DNA of 5,803 nucleotides from Bacillota bacterium (GTDB taxonomy: Bacteria > Bacillota > Clostridia > Acetivibrionales > DSM-2933). Every line of letters starts with the position of its first letter. Positions within the stretch are counted from its first letter, which is position 1. The notes beneath the pieces were generated by a model that had not been told where the DNA came from, made no database searches, and saw nothing but the letters and a program-made list of their open reading frames with translations. The position numbers and the translations under genes were made by a program. The stretch covers positions 1-5,803 of the forward strand of contig JAEZNF010000232.1 of NCBI GenBank assembly GCA_023441845.1, in the 5' to 3' direction. Positions 1 to 5,128 of this stretch are shown piece after piece.

Positions 1-418
1 CCCTGATATTGAATTTTACCATGTAATCATTTATCTCAAAGTGGACAGATTAAATATCACGCTCCCTTTCATATATTTTTTATTATGACATTAAAACGCT
101 AGTACTAGCAGCTTCAATGTGTTTGGCATTTAAATTAAAATTTTATTTGGGAATTACTACAGACAATTACTACGGACAATTACTACGGAAATTTTAAAAC
201 CCATTTAAAACCAATTAACCCTTAATATCTATTCAAATATAGTTTCTAATAACATAATTAAATTATATATGCTTATTCTATATAATTCTACAATTTTTTC
301 TCTTTTACATGTTTTCCTGTTTTTTTGGTATAAGCAGCATTATATAGCGCTGTGCTTCATCTATTAAAAAAGACCTGAATATTTATAGTATTTTTGTTCC
401 ATAGCATAAAACCCTCTG
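1..418. other. AT-rich stretch without a confident gene
   Basis: No reading frame here combines useful length, a ribosome binding site and protein-like composition. The stretch holds a 12-bp palindrome, GCTAGTACTAGC, at 98-109, a 13-bp tandem repeat at 152-190, and the 3' part of a possible decayed minus-strand frame (305-538). A 26-codon plus-strand frame from ATG 117 runs across the tandem repeat but has no ribosome binding site and is not called. Confidence 0.6.
152..190. repeat. Three tandem copies of a 13-bp unit
   Basis: Three head-to-tail units are visible: AATTACTACAGAC (152-164), AATTACTACGGAC (165-177) and AATTACTACGGAA (178-190). Each differs from the consensus AATTACTACGGAC by at most one base. 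The unit length is not a multiple of three and no convincing gene crosses it, so it looks non-coding. It could be a small variable-number repeat or a set of protein-binding iterons, but nothing nearby indicates which. Confidence 0.85.
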
Positions 419-538
419 TCAACGGCAGTATACGTATTTCGGGTTTTTACACTGATATATACTTTTTTCGACACTTTTTGCGGCTTGTATGAGATTTTCC
501 AACACTGCTTTAGGTATTGACACTTTTTTATAGCCCAT
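305..538 (-). pseudogene. Possible remnant of a small minus-strand gene
   Basis: On the minus strand a frame opens at ATG 538 and gives a 39-residue peptide, MGYKKVSIPKAVLENLIQAA followed by KSVEKSIYQCKNPKYVYCR, ending at a TGA (419-421). After that TGA and one more in-frame stop, the same frame resumes with FLIDEAQRYIMLLIPKKQEN and ends at 305. Composition in both pieces is protein-like rather than the Phe/Leu-rich pattern typical of antisense frames, which suggests a broken gene. Against this, the ATG has no well-placed ribosome binding site and overlaps the promoter of the UPF0291 gene on the other strand. A second local ATG (402) after GAGGG gives only 12 residues. No family is recognised. 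Confidence 0.22.
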
Positions 539-544
539 TATAAT
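517..544 (+). promoter_or_regulatory. Predicted promoter of the UPF0291 gene
   Basis: A consensus -35 box TTGACA (517-522) and a consensus -10 box TATAAT (539-544) are separated by 16 bp. Transcription would start near 551, leaving a leader of about 30 nt before the ATG at 581. No LexA-type operator of the Bacillus form (CGAAC-N4-GTTCG) is visible around it, although in Bacillus the homologue ynzC lies in a LexA-controlled cluster. Confidence 0.65.
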
Positions 545-580
545 TCTAAATATATCCCTTAATAGAAAGGAAGCAATATA

Positions 581-790
581 ATGGATAAAAATAAAATCGC
601 ACGGATAAATGAGCTGTCGAAGAAATCCAAAACTATGGGACTTACTCCTGAGGAAAAGGCCGAACAACAGGCACTGCGTACAGAATATATAAGGGCATTC
701 AGAAATAATTTAAAGACAACCCTGGATTCCATAGTTGTTGTGGACAAAAACGGCAACAGAAACGAACTTAAACCAAAAGACAAGCATTGA
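581..790 (+). CDS. UPF0291 (DUF896, YnzC-like) family protein
   Basis: This 69-residue cytoplasmic protein matches the small UPF0291/DUF896 family of Firmicutes, typified by Bacillus YnzC. The diagnostic part is the N-terminal helical hairpin: KIARINELSKKSK (about residues 5-17), a turn, then LTPEEKAEQQALRTEYI (about 21-37) and FRNNLKTTLDSI (40-51). A charged, probably flexible tail ends in KPKDKH. The length is normal for the family. The start is ATG 581, preceded by AGAAAGGAAG at a suitable distance and by a promoter at 517-544. The molecular role of the family is not established; in Bacillus it sits beside SOS genes, but no SOS gene is visible here. It appears to be a single-gene transcript. 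Family assignment is firm, function unknown. Confidence 0.93.
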   Translation: MDKNKIARINELSKKSKTMGLTPEEKAEQQALRTEYIRAFRNNLKTTLDSIVVVDKNGNRNELKPKDKH

Positions 791-797
791 TTGTTTT

Positions 798-814
798 CCT
801 GTTTAAAAAACAGG
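798..814 (+). terminator. Weak hairpin just after the UPF0291 gene
   Basis: CCTGTTT (798-804) pairs with AAACAGG (808-814) around a 3-nt loop, 8 bp after the stop codon. It is followed by GTATAT rather than a run of T, so it is a weak intrinsic terminator at best. The stronger hairpin at 885-911 may be the true end of the transcript. Confidence 0.35.
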
Positions 815-872
815 GTATATATCGCATCGCTTAAATTACAATATTTATAAGTTCAGTTAAACTCTTTTTATA

Positions 873-965
873 CTATTCTTCTCAAAAAGTTTGTTTTTCA
901 AACAAACTTTTATTCTGTAAGTCTTATAGCGTAAGCGTTATAAGACACTTTATGAGAAGATATAG
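873..965. repeat. Three-way-junction-like inverted repeat element
   Basis: Outer arms TCTTCTCA (877-884) and TGAGAAGA (953-960) are perfect complements. With one bulged base they extend to CTAT (873-876) and ATAG (962-965). Inside lie two hairpins. The first pairs AAAAGTTTGTTT (885-896) with AAACAAACTTTT (900-911) around TTC. The second pairs GTCTTATAGCG (921-931) with the arm ending at 946 through 11 pairs, one of them G-T, around a 4-nt loop. The first hairpin abuts the outer stem, so the whole could fold as a three-way junction in RNA or as a cruciform in DNA. The 885-911 hairpin could also terminate the UPF0291 transcript. It resembles a MITE-like or dispersed intergenic repeat, but no second copy is in the window. 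Confidence 0.6.
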
Positions 966-1002
966 TTCATCTGTTTATGGCAGCTTTTTCATACTTCTAA
1001 GC

Positions 1003-1030
1003 TTGCAGCCTAGCTGCGATATGTTATAAT
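1003..1030 (+). promoter_or_regulatory. Candidate promoter for the small-protein pair
   Basis: A -35-like TTGCAG (1003-1008) and a consensus TATAAT (1025-1030) are 16 bp apart. The spacer overlaps a short inverted repeat, GCAGC (1005-1009) and GCTGC (1013-1017), which could be an operator. The leader to the TTG start at 1141 would be about 100 nt. Confidence 0.5.
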
Positions 1031-1140
1031 ATATTTGAATCTCTGCTATTTAAATTGTTCAAAAGAGTATTTTACATGTGGTATTGTGCACTTAATAGAT
1101 CAAGGCAGTTTTTGCAAGGCATTATAGAAAGGATATAATA

Positions 1141-1509
1141 TTGTATAAAAAAAGATTAACATTACTAATACTATTAATTGTTGCATGCTTTATATTTCAG
1201 CTGGTACCCGTTACTCCTGAAGGTGTTACGAGCTATGTTTGCCATGTGAAAGATTCAAAAGTACTTTTATATGCAGGTTCAATATATGATAGTACTCATT
1301 TAATCGGCAGATCTGATTTTAAAACAAAATTTAATAAAGTAACGATATCGCACACCCCGGTTTTTACGCAACATATAAGTTTAACAGGTATATCCTTAAG
1401 TAAATCATTTTTACCTGTCATACCATTTGACCATCGCACAGCCATCAGGCAGTCTATACCTCACTATTTTAATGGGACTAAATACAAGAATAACCTCTTT
1501 GCTGTCTAA
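1141..1509 (+). CDS. Small exported or membrane-anchored protein of unknown function
   Basis: The product has 122 residues. The N-terminus is MYKKRLTLLILLIVACFIFQ: a short basic region followed by a hydrophobic stretch at about residues 6-22, so the protein is either secreted or anchored with its C-terminal 95 or so residues outside. IVAC at 13-16 loosely resembles a lipobox, but hydrophobic residues continue past the Cys, so lipidation is doubtful. The outer part is basic and rich in Ser, Thr, His and Phe, with no domain I recognise. The start is TTG at 1141, chosen because GAAAGGA (1127-1133) lies 7 nt upstream and no in-frame ATG exists near the N-terminus. It is followed 28 bp later by a 44-residue membrane protein, probably on the same transcript. 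An orphan or fast-evolving envelope protein is the best description. Confidence 0.6.
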   Translation: MYKKRLTLLILLIVACFIFQLVPVTPEGVTSYVCHVKDSKVLLYAGSIYDSTHLIGRSDFKTKFNKVTISHTPVFTQHISLTGISLSKSFLPVIPFDHRTAIRQSIPHYFNGTKYKNNLFAV

Positions 1510-1537
1510 TATTTCTTAGATGACGGAGGTGAACTTT

Positions 1538-1672
1538 ATGGATATAACAGTAATAATTGCTGTTGTTATTGGTGTGCTCTTTATTGCCGGAGGGCTGATT
1601 GCAAGTCATTACGGCAGCAAAGTCAGTGAAAGCATGGAAGAGGAAGCACGAAATCAAAAAAACAAAGTTTAA
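1538..1672 (+). CDS. 44-residue single-pass membrane protein
   Basis: This short gene encodes MDITVIIAVVIGVLFIAGGL followed by a hydrophilic tail of about 24 residues, IASHYGSKVSESMEEEARNQ then KNKV. One transmembrane helix spans about residues 4-22 and contains a small-residue AGG motif that could pack against a partner helix. The tail is charged and likely helical. The start is well supported by a near-perfect ribosome binding site, GGAGGTG (1524-1530), placed 7 nt before the ATG. It lies 28 bp after the preceding exported-protein gene, so the two are probably co-transcribed and may act together at the membrane. The family is not recognised. The strong ribosome binding site and amphipathic organisation argue that it is real and well expressed. 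Confidence 0.72.
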   Translation: MDITVIIAVVIGVLFIAGGLIASHYGSKVSESMEEEARNQKNKV

Positions 1673-1690
1673 TCTGCAATTTTGAAAAGC

Positions 1691-1724
1691 GCAGGCATTT
1701 TGCATTTTCTTACATTATGCCTGC
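1691..1724 (+). terminator. Possible terminator after the 44-residue gene
   Basis: GCAGGCAT (1691-1698) is complementary to ATGCCTGC (1717-1724) around an 18-nt loop, 18 bp after the stop codon. The following sequence, CTCTTCAATA, is only mildly T-rich, so termination here is plausible but not certain. Confidence 0.45.
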
Positions 1725-1769
1725 CTCTTCAATAGAATCAATTAATTGAAGAATTCATATTATGTATAA

Positions 1770-1856
1770 ATCACGAAAATGATTTTACTTTGAAAAATTT
1801 ATTTTTCGTGATATTGATAAGGAAACTAAAGCGCGATGTAAAATTTTTATCGCGTT
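1770..1856. repeat. Paired-hairpin element upstream of the YitT gene (copy 1)
   Basis: Hairpin A pairs ATCACGAAAA (1770-1779) with TTTTCGTGAT (1803-1812). Hairpin B pairs AGCGCGAT (1830-1837) with ATCGCGTT (1849-1856) through 8 pairs, one of them G-T. The right arm of B continues into CGCGTTCAATATAGATAA (1851-1868). The same order, the loop motif ATTTTAC, the arm TATTTTTCG and the sequence CGCGTTCAATAT recur downstream of the gene at 2856-2976, with different stem bases that still pair. The element lies in the 5' leader or promoter region of the YitT gene and may influence its expression. Confidence 0.55.
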
Positions 1857-1897
1857 CAATATAGATAACAATAAATAACATAGAAGGGAGTTAATTT

Positions 1898-2761
1898 ATG
1901 ATTAAAAAGAAGCGTAATACTATATTTCGTGTATTACGGAAGTTTTTGTTCCTTTTTACCGGCTCAATACTTGCGGCAGTTGGATTGGAACTTTTCCTTA
2001 TACCAAACAGTATTATTGATGGTGGAGTTGTAGGTATATCAATTATTGCCAGCCATCTATCAAAGGTACCTTTGGGTTTTTATATATTTGTACTAAACAT
2101 ACCTTTTCTGTTTTTCGGTTATAACTATATCGGCAAGTCCTTTGTTATAAGTTCGCTATTTTCCATTACATCGCTATCTTTCTGGGTATCGGTATTTCAT
2201 CGCATACCGGGCCTGACCAATGATACATTATTGGCAACTGTCTTCGGAGGCGTAATTTTAGGCATAGGCGTGGGGTTGATATTACGGCATGGCGGTTCAT
2301 TGGATGGTACCGAAATTGTTGCACTTGTATTAAGCAAAAAAACAGTTTTTTCTGTTGGTCAGATTGTTATGTTCTTTAATATATTCATATTAAGCAGTGC
2401 CGGATTTGTGTTTGGCTGGGACAGGGCCATGTATTCACTTATTGCTTACTTTATTGCATTTAAGGTAATAGACATTACAATTGAAGGTCTGGATGAAGAA
2501 AAAGCAGCAATTATTATATCTGAAAAAGGTAACGACATTGCAGAAGCAATAAACGCACGTTTGGGTAGGGGCGTTACATTTCTGCAGGGTAAAGGCAGCT
2601 TCTCTAAAAAGCCTAAAACAATACTTTATTCCGTTATAACACGTTTGGAAGTTGCAAAATTAAAGGGGATAATAAACGATATTGACGAAGACGCTTTTGT
2701 CACCGTTTCAGATGTTTTCGATATAATGGGCGGTAAACATAAAAAGAAAGCTATTCATTAG
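1898..2761 (+). CDS. YitT family membrane protein (DUF161/DUF2179)
   Basis: This 287-residue protein has the standard architecture and length of the YitT family. A hydrophobic domain covers about residues 12-192 with roughly six membrane segments (near 12-34, 58-76, 80-101, 110-129, 152-170 and 175-192), followed by a soluble DUF2179 domain at about 222-276. Family hallmarks are GGVVGISII (42-50) after the first segment, RHGGSLDGTEIVAL (130-143, corresponding to the usual GGSTGGTDI motif), and the C-terminal GVTFLQGKGSFSKK (225-238) and DEDAFVTVSDVFDIMG (263-278). The C-terminal domain is thought to be cytoplasmic. Substrate and function of the family are not settled; a transport role is usually inferred. 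AAGGGAG (1884-1890), 7 nt before ATG 1898, fixes the start. It appears monocistronic. Unusual paired hairpins flank it on both sides. Confidence 0.95.
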   Translation: MIKKKRNTIFRVLRKFLFLFTGSILAAVGLELFLIPNSIIDGGVVGISIIASHLSKVPLGFYIFVLNIPFLFFGYNYIGKSFVISSLFSITSLSFWVSVFHRIPGLTNDTLLATVFGGVILGIGVGLILRHGGSLDGTEIVALVLSKKTVFSVGQIVMFFNIFILSSAGFVFGWDRAMYSLIAYFIAFKVIDITIEGLDEEKAAIIISEKGNDIAEAINARLGRGVTFLQGKGSFSKKPKTILYSVITRLEVAKLKGIINDIDEDAFVTVSDVFDIMGGKHKKKAIH

Positions 2762-2804
2762 ATTGACAAGCCAGGATGTACTTGTATTTGTTGGGTAGGG
2801 TATG

Positions 2805-2838
2805 AATCAATAGAATTAAGTTCATTATTTTATTGATT
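2805..2838 (+). terminator. AT-rich hairpin after the YitT gene
   Basis: AATCAATA (2805-2812) pairs with TATTGATT (2831-2838), and three more A-T pairs after a G-T pair close a 10-nt loop. It begins 43 bp after the stop codon. No T-run follows, so it may be an inefficient terminator or only an mRNA 3' end structure. Confidence 0.35.
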
Positions 2839-2855
2839 AGTAAAGTAAGTCCACT

Positions 2856-2976
2856 TATATGTTTCGCAAAAACATTTTACATTTCTAGCTCTATTTTTTC
2901 GCGAAATCATATATACCTTGATCCATTGAACGCGCAACACTTTATGAAAATTCTTTCGCGCGTTCAATATGGATCA
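2856..2976. repeat. Paired-hairpin element downstream of the YitT gene (copy 2)
   Basis: Hairpin A pairs TATATGTTTCGC (2856-2867) with GCGAAA and CATATA (2901-2913, one bulged T), then AAAA with TTTT beyond a mismatch. Hairpin B pairs TGATCCATTGAACGCGC (2919-2935) with GCGCGTTCAAT and GGATCA (2958-2976), 17 pairs interrupted by a 2-nt bulge. Both stems are long enough to block or end transcription. The order, loop motif ATTTTAC, TATTTTTTCG arm and CGCGTTCAATAT match the element at 1770-1856 upstream of the gene. Confidence 0.65.
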
Positions 2977-2991
2977 TAATATTTTAATAGC

Positions 2992-3222
2992 CTAAATTCC
3001 CGTTGAAAATATCACATATATTATTTTCTGTATGTGATATTTTTCAATTGTATGTTATATAAAACCTAAATTCCCCATAAAAACATCACATACAGGGCAA
3101 ATACCTTTATTTACGCAGTCTTCTGAATAGATACTGTATGTGATATTTTTATAACACACAAAATTTATAACACTCTATTTTCAAGCCTTTCGGGTATATG
3201 TGATAAAAATTTTGGAATTTAG
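2992..3222. repeat. Intergenic repeat island bounded by inverted arms
   Basis: The left end has CTAAATTCC (2992-3000) and ATCACATATA (3011-3020). The right end has their reverse complements TATATGTGAT (3195-3204) and GGAATTTAG (3214-3222), with similar spacing. A further direct copy of the left arm, CCTAAATTCCC (3065-3075) and ATCACATA (3085-3092), lies inside. Two nested hairpins form: AAAATATCACATA (3006-3018) with TATGTGATATTTT (3031-3043), and the arm 3077-3095 with 3134-3152 (one mismatch). The octamer TATGTGAT or its complement occurs five times. No protein is encoded. The layout resembles a miniature inverted-repeat element or a composite of one. Confidence 0.65.
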
Positions 3223-3254
3223 TGTTTGGATAAAAGCAAAAGCTATTGCTGTAA

Positions 3255-3295
3255 AAACAAAAATTTCAGGATATTAAATCCTGAAATTTTTGTTT
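3255..3295 (-). terminator. Terminator of the tRNA-Thr gene
   Basis: A perfect 18-bp stem pairs 3255-3272 with 3278-3295 around a 5-nt loop (ATTAA). It lies 2 nt beyond the tRNA 3' end. On the minus strand the stem ends in TTTTTGTTT and continues with TTAC, so the U-rich tract lies within and just after the stem. Because the stem has an A-rich and a T-rich end, it could act in both directions. Confidence 0.85.
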
Positions 3296-3297
3296 AC

Positions 3298-3373
3298 TGG
3301 AGCTGGTGGACGGAATCGAACCCCCGACCTGCTGATTACAAGTCAGCTGCTCTACCTGCTGAGCTACACCAGC
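3298..3373 (-). tRNA. tRNA-Thr (anticodon UGU)
   Basis: This is a 76-nt gene with encoded 3' CCA. The acceptor stem GCTGGTG pairs with CACCAGC, followed by discriminator T and CCA. The D region TAGCTCAGCAGGTAGAGCA, the anticodon arm GCTGA-CTTGTAA-TCAGC and the T arm containing GGTTCGATTCC are all canonical. The anticodon TGT (plus-strand ACA at 3338-3340) reads ACA and other ACN threonine codons. It is transcribed alone, from a promoter at 3452-3480 to a terminator at 3255-3295. Confidence 0.97.
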
Positions 3374-3451
3374 ACTATTAACTTTATACATCTGCAATAG
3401 CGGATGATCTTCCATGTTCAAGAACAGTGATTATGCCCTTGACACTATGAT

Positions 3452-3480
3452 AGTATAACAGGGTAATGCTTAAGTGTCAA
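3452..3480 (-). promoter_or_regulatory. Promoter of the tRNA-Thr gene
   Basis: Reading the minus strand, TTGACA (3475-3480) and TATACT (3452-3457) are separated by an ideal 17 bp. Transcription would begin near 3445, giving a leader of about 70 nt before the mature 5' end. The -35 lies in one arm of an inverted repeat: TTGACACT at 3439-3446 and AGTGTCAA at 3473-3480. Confidence 0.85.
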
Positions 3481-3594
3481 CACTTTTTGTTAAGAAAATT
3501 TAGCCATATAAATTTGTTCAATTAATTCCTGTCAAAAGCTACATCAAAAGGCTGTGTGGCATTTAAATATCGTAGGAAATAAAATAGAAAATAA

Positions 3595-3772
3595 TGATAT
3601 AATGCAATAGTGATACAAATACCAAAATACAGACATTATAGAATTAGCCAAGGGGGAAAATTCGAATGGATAATTGTCAAACAATCAATTTAAAATCCTT
3701 AAAAATTATTGATTTGCAATTTATACTAGAATTTAAAGGGGTTTCAAGACTTAAAGTCCTGAAACCCCTTTT
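3595..3772 (+). ncRNA. Candidate short transcript between the two tRNA genes
   Basis: An extended -10 box, TGATATAAT (3595-3603), would start RNA near 3610; no good -35 is seen. The bidirectional hairpin at 3735-3771, followed on this strand by TTTTCT, would end it near 3772, for an RNA of about 160 nt. Inside, AGGGGG (3651-3656) lies 9 nt before an ATG at 3666. That frame gives 51 residues to 3821, but its second half runs through the terminator and the antisense of tRNA-Val, so a functional protein is unlikely; a truncated gene start is possible. A small hairpin pairs AATCAAT (3683-3689) with ATTGATT (3708-3714). It matches no RNA family I recognise. Confidence 0.3.
3735..3771 (-). terminator. 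Terminator of the tRNA-Val gene (bidirectional)
   Basis: AAAGGGGTTTCA (3735-3746) pairs with TGAAACCCCTTT (3760-3771). After one mismatch, GACT (3748-3751) pairs with AGTC (3755-3758) around a 3-nt loop. It lies 6 nt beyond the 3' end of tRNA-Val. On the minus strand the stem ends in CCCCTTT followed by AAATT; on the plus strand it ends in CCCCTTTTCT, so it should work at least as well in that direction. Confidence 0.85.
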
Positions 3773-3777
3773 CTACT

Positions 3778-3853
3778 TGGTGGGCACTATAGGGCTCGAA
3801 CCTATGACCCCCTGCTTGTAAGGCAGGTGCTCCCCCAGCTGAGCTAAGCGCCC
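3778..3853 (-). tRNA. tRNA-Val (anticodon UAC)
   Basis: This is a 76-nt gene with encoded CCA. The acceptor stem GGGCGCT pairs with AGTGCCC (one G-T pair), with discriminator A then CCA. The D region TAGCTCAGCTGGGGGAGCA, the anticodon arm CCTGC-CTTACAA-GCAGG and the T arm containing GGTTCGAGCCC are canonical. The anticodon TAC (plus-strand GTA at 3818-3820) reads GUA and other GUN valine codons. It has its own promoter and terminator and is therefore separate from tRNA-Thr. Confidence 0.97.
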
Positions 3854-3877
3854 GTAAAACATCAACTTGCAGAAAGT

Positions 3878-3907
3878 ATTATATCACTATTTCATATGTA
3901 AAGTCAA
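3878..3907 (-). promoter_or_regulatory. Promoter of the tRNA-Val gene
   Basis: On the minus strand, TTGACT (3902-3907) and TATAAT (3878-3883) are 18 bp apart, with an upstream TGA making an extended -10. The start would be near 3871, about 18 nt before the mature tRNA, a typical short tRNA leader. Confidence 0.85.
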
Positions 3908-4053
3908 TTATATTTTTCGTCCAAATTATGGTTATTTTAAACATGATCAAAAATTCACACTTTAATAGAGTTTTATATGCCGTAAAATAATTAGCATGAT
4001 TTATATATATACAGAATATCACGTGCAACAAATTTTTTTTGGGTTTAATATTT

Positions 4054-4083
4054 TTGAAATGGGTCAATTCTTTATGATATAAT
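4054..4083 (+). promoter_or_regulatory. Promoter of the DnaD/DnaC-type gene pair
   Basis: TTGAAA (4054-4059) and TATAAT (4078-4083) are separated by 18 bp, and TG at 4075-4076 makes an extended -10 (TGATATAAT). Transcription would start near 4090 and leave a leader of about 45 nt. This site excludes the in-frame ATG at 4082 as a start, because that ATG lies inside the -10 box. Confidence 0.8.
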
Positions 4084-4135
4084 GAGTAACACACGGAAAA
4101 GAATATATTTCCAAAACCTTAAAGGGGAGCAAACT

Positions 4136-5107
4136 ATGTTTTTTGAGTCATACAAATCAATTTTATATTCCGATACACTGGTACCTGACATATTTATAAA
4201 TGAGTATATGCCGTCAATGGACGGTGACTGCGTTAGAATATACATACACTGCCTTTTCCTGAGCAAGTACAATAAATATGCCACAATGAAAGAGCTTTCA
4301 AAAAAGCTTGAAATAGATATAAATAAGGTAAAAGATTCACTTATTTACCTTGAAAGTATAGGAGTCATATCCAAAAAGGAAAACAGCAGCAGTATTATTA
4401 TTAACGATTTAAAGGAAAAAGAAATTAAAAAAATGTACAGGCTTAAGACTACTTCAACACCTGAAGAGGCTGTTTTGAGTTCTGAAAGGAATAAAAAGCG
4501 AAACAGTATCATTACGGCTATTAACAATAAGTTCTTTCAGGGTGTCATGCCGCCCTCATGGTATACCGATATTGATGCGTGGTTTGACAAGTATAATTTT
4601 GAGGAAGATGTAATGTTTGCACTCTTTCAATACTGCTACGAGCACAGCGGCCTGTCCAAGAATTATATAACCAAAGTGGCCGACAGCTGGTACAGCCGCG
4701 ACGTCAGGAATTCATTCGATCTGGATAACTACTCGATACAATACCAGAAATTCAAAGATGTACGCGGTAAAATTGTTAAAAAGCTCCGTTTAAACAGGAA
4801 TCTGACCGAATACGAGAGCTTGTACGTAGAAAAATGGATAGAAGCATACAAATATGACTTTGAAATAATTGAGCTTGCGCTTAAAAAGACTTCGAAAAAG
4901 ACAAATCCCAGTTTTGAGTACTTGAACTCAATCATTAAAGACTGGCACGAAAATGGCCTTAAGACCAAGGACGAGATAGCTGCATATGACAGCAACAGGA
5001 GCCGCAATATGAAGCCGCTCAAGGTCAGCGAAATACCGCAGCATAATAATTTCAATCAAAGGCAATACGATAAGGATTACTTCGATTCACTTTATGAAGA
5101 AATATAG
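4136..5107 (+). CDS. DnaD-domain replication protein (helicase-loading/primosome)
   Basis: This 323-residue protein belongs to the DnaD/DnaB primosomal family, which in Firmicutes remodels origin or restart DNA and brings the helicase loader to it. The N-terminal part (about 1-100) looks like a winged helix, with ATMKELSKKLEIDINKVKDS (49-68) as the helix-turn-helix-like stretch and IGVISKKEN (75-83) as the wing. Two DnaB_2-type helical modules follow, each ending in the family motif Y-x3-I/V-x3-W: Y177/V181/W185 and Y262/I266/W270. A basic linker leads to a conserved-looking tail, FNQRQYDKDYFDSLYEEI. Two modules make it longer than Bacillus DnaD and DnaB-like in layout. The start is ATG 4136, with AAAGGGGAG 5-6 nt upstream; an earlier in-frame ATG at 4082 sits in the promoter. 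It is followed 21 bp later by a DnaC-type ATPase, its expected partner. Confidence 0.93.
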   Translation: MFFESYKSILYSDTLVPDIFINEYMPSMDGDCVRIYIHCLFLSKYNKYATMKELSKKLEIDINKVKDSLIYLESIGVISKKENSSSIIINDLKEKEIKKMYRLKTTSTPEEAVLSSERNKKRNSIITAINNKFFQGVMPPSWYTDIDAWFDKYNFEEDVMFALFQYCYEHSGLSKNYITKVADSWYSRDVRNSFDLDNYSIQYQKFKDVRGKIVKKLRLNRNLTEYESLYVEKWIEAYKYDFEIIELALKKTSKKTNPSFEYLNSIIKDWHENGLKTKDEIAAYDSNRSRNMKPLKVSEIPQHNNFNQRQYDKDYFDSLYEEI

Positions 5108-5128
5108 ATTAGTTAAGAGGGACCGTTT

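Noticed and set aside
98..109. 12-bp palindrome GCTAGTACTAGC as an operator
   Set aside because: It is a perfect palindrome but has no promoter or gene beside it, so no regulatory role can be supported.
400..580. LexA (SOS) operator upstream of the UPF0291 gene, as for Bacillus ynzC
   Set aside because: No CGAAC-N4-GTTCG or close variant is visible around the promoter.
1478..1705. 75-codon minus-strand frame opposite the small membrane protein gene
   Set aside because: It opposes two plus-strand genes with good ribosome binding sites, is Cys/Asn/His-rich without domain features and has no ribosome binding site.
2992..3222. CRISPR array
   Set aside because: The repeated ATCACATA units are short, occur in both orientations, form hairpins with each other and are irregularly spaced. 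There are no uniform repeats, uniform spacers or cas genes.
3666..3821. 51-residue protein-coding gene ending in GTIGLEPMTPCL
   Set aside because: The C-terminal half is the translated tRNA-Val terminator and antisense tRNA, a well-known source of false small proteins. It was kept only as part of a candidate transcript.
4082..4135. Upstream in-frame ATG (4082) as the start of the DnaD-domain gene, adding 18 residues
   Set aside because: It lies in the -10 box TATAAT (4078-4083), has no ribosome binding site, and would precede the predicted transcription start. ATG 4136 has AAAGGGGAG directly upstream.
3854..4135. Riboswitch or T-box leader upstream of the DnaD-domain gene
   Set aside because: The promoter lies only about 50 bp from the start codon, leaving no room for a structured leader, and no T-box or other riboswitch motif is seen.
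4729..5055. 108-codon minus-strand open frame inside the DnaD-domain gene
   Set aside because: It is antisense to a well-supported gene, is Leu/Ser/Phe-rich as such shadows usually are, and shows no ribosome binding site or family resemblance.
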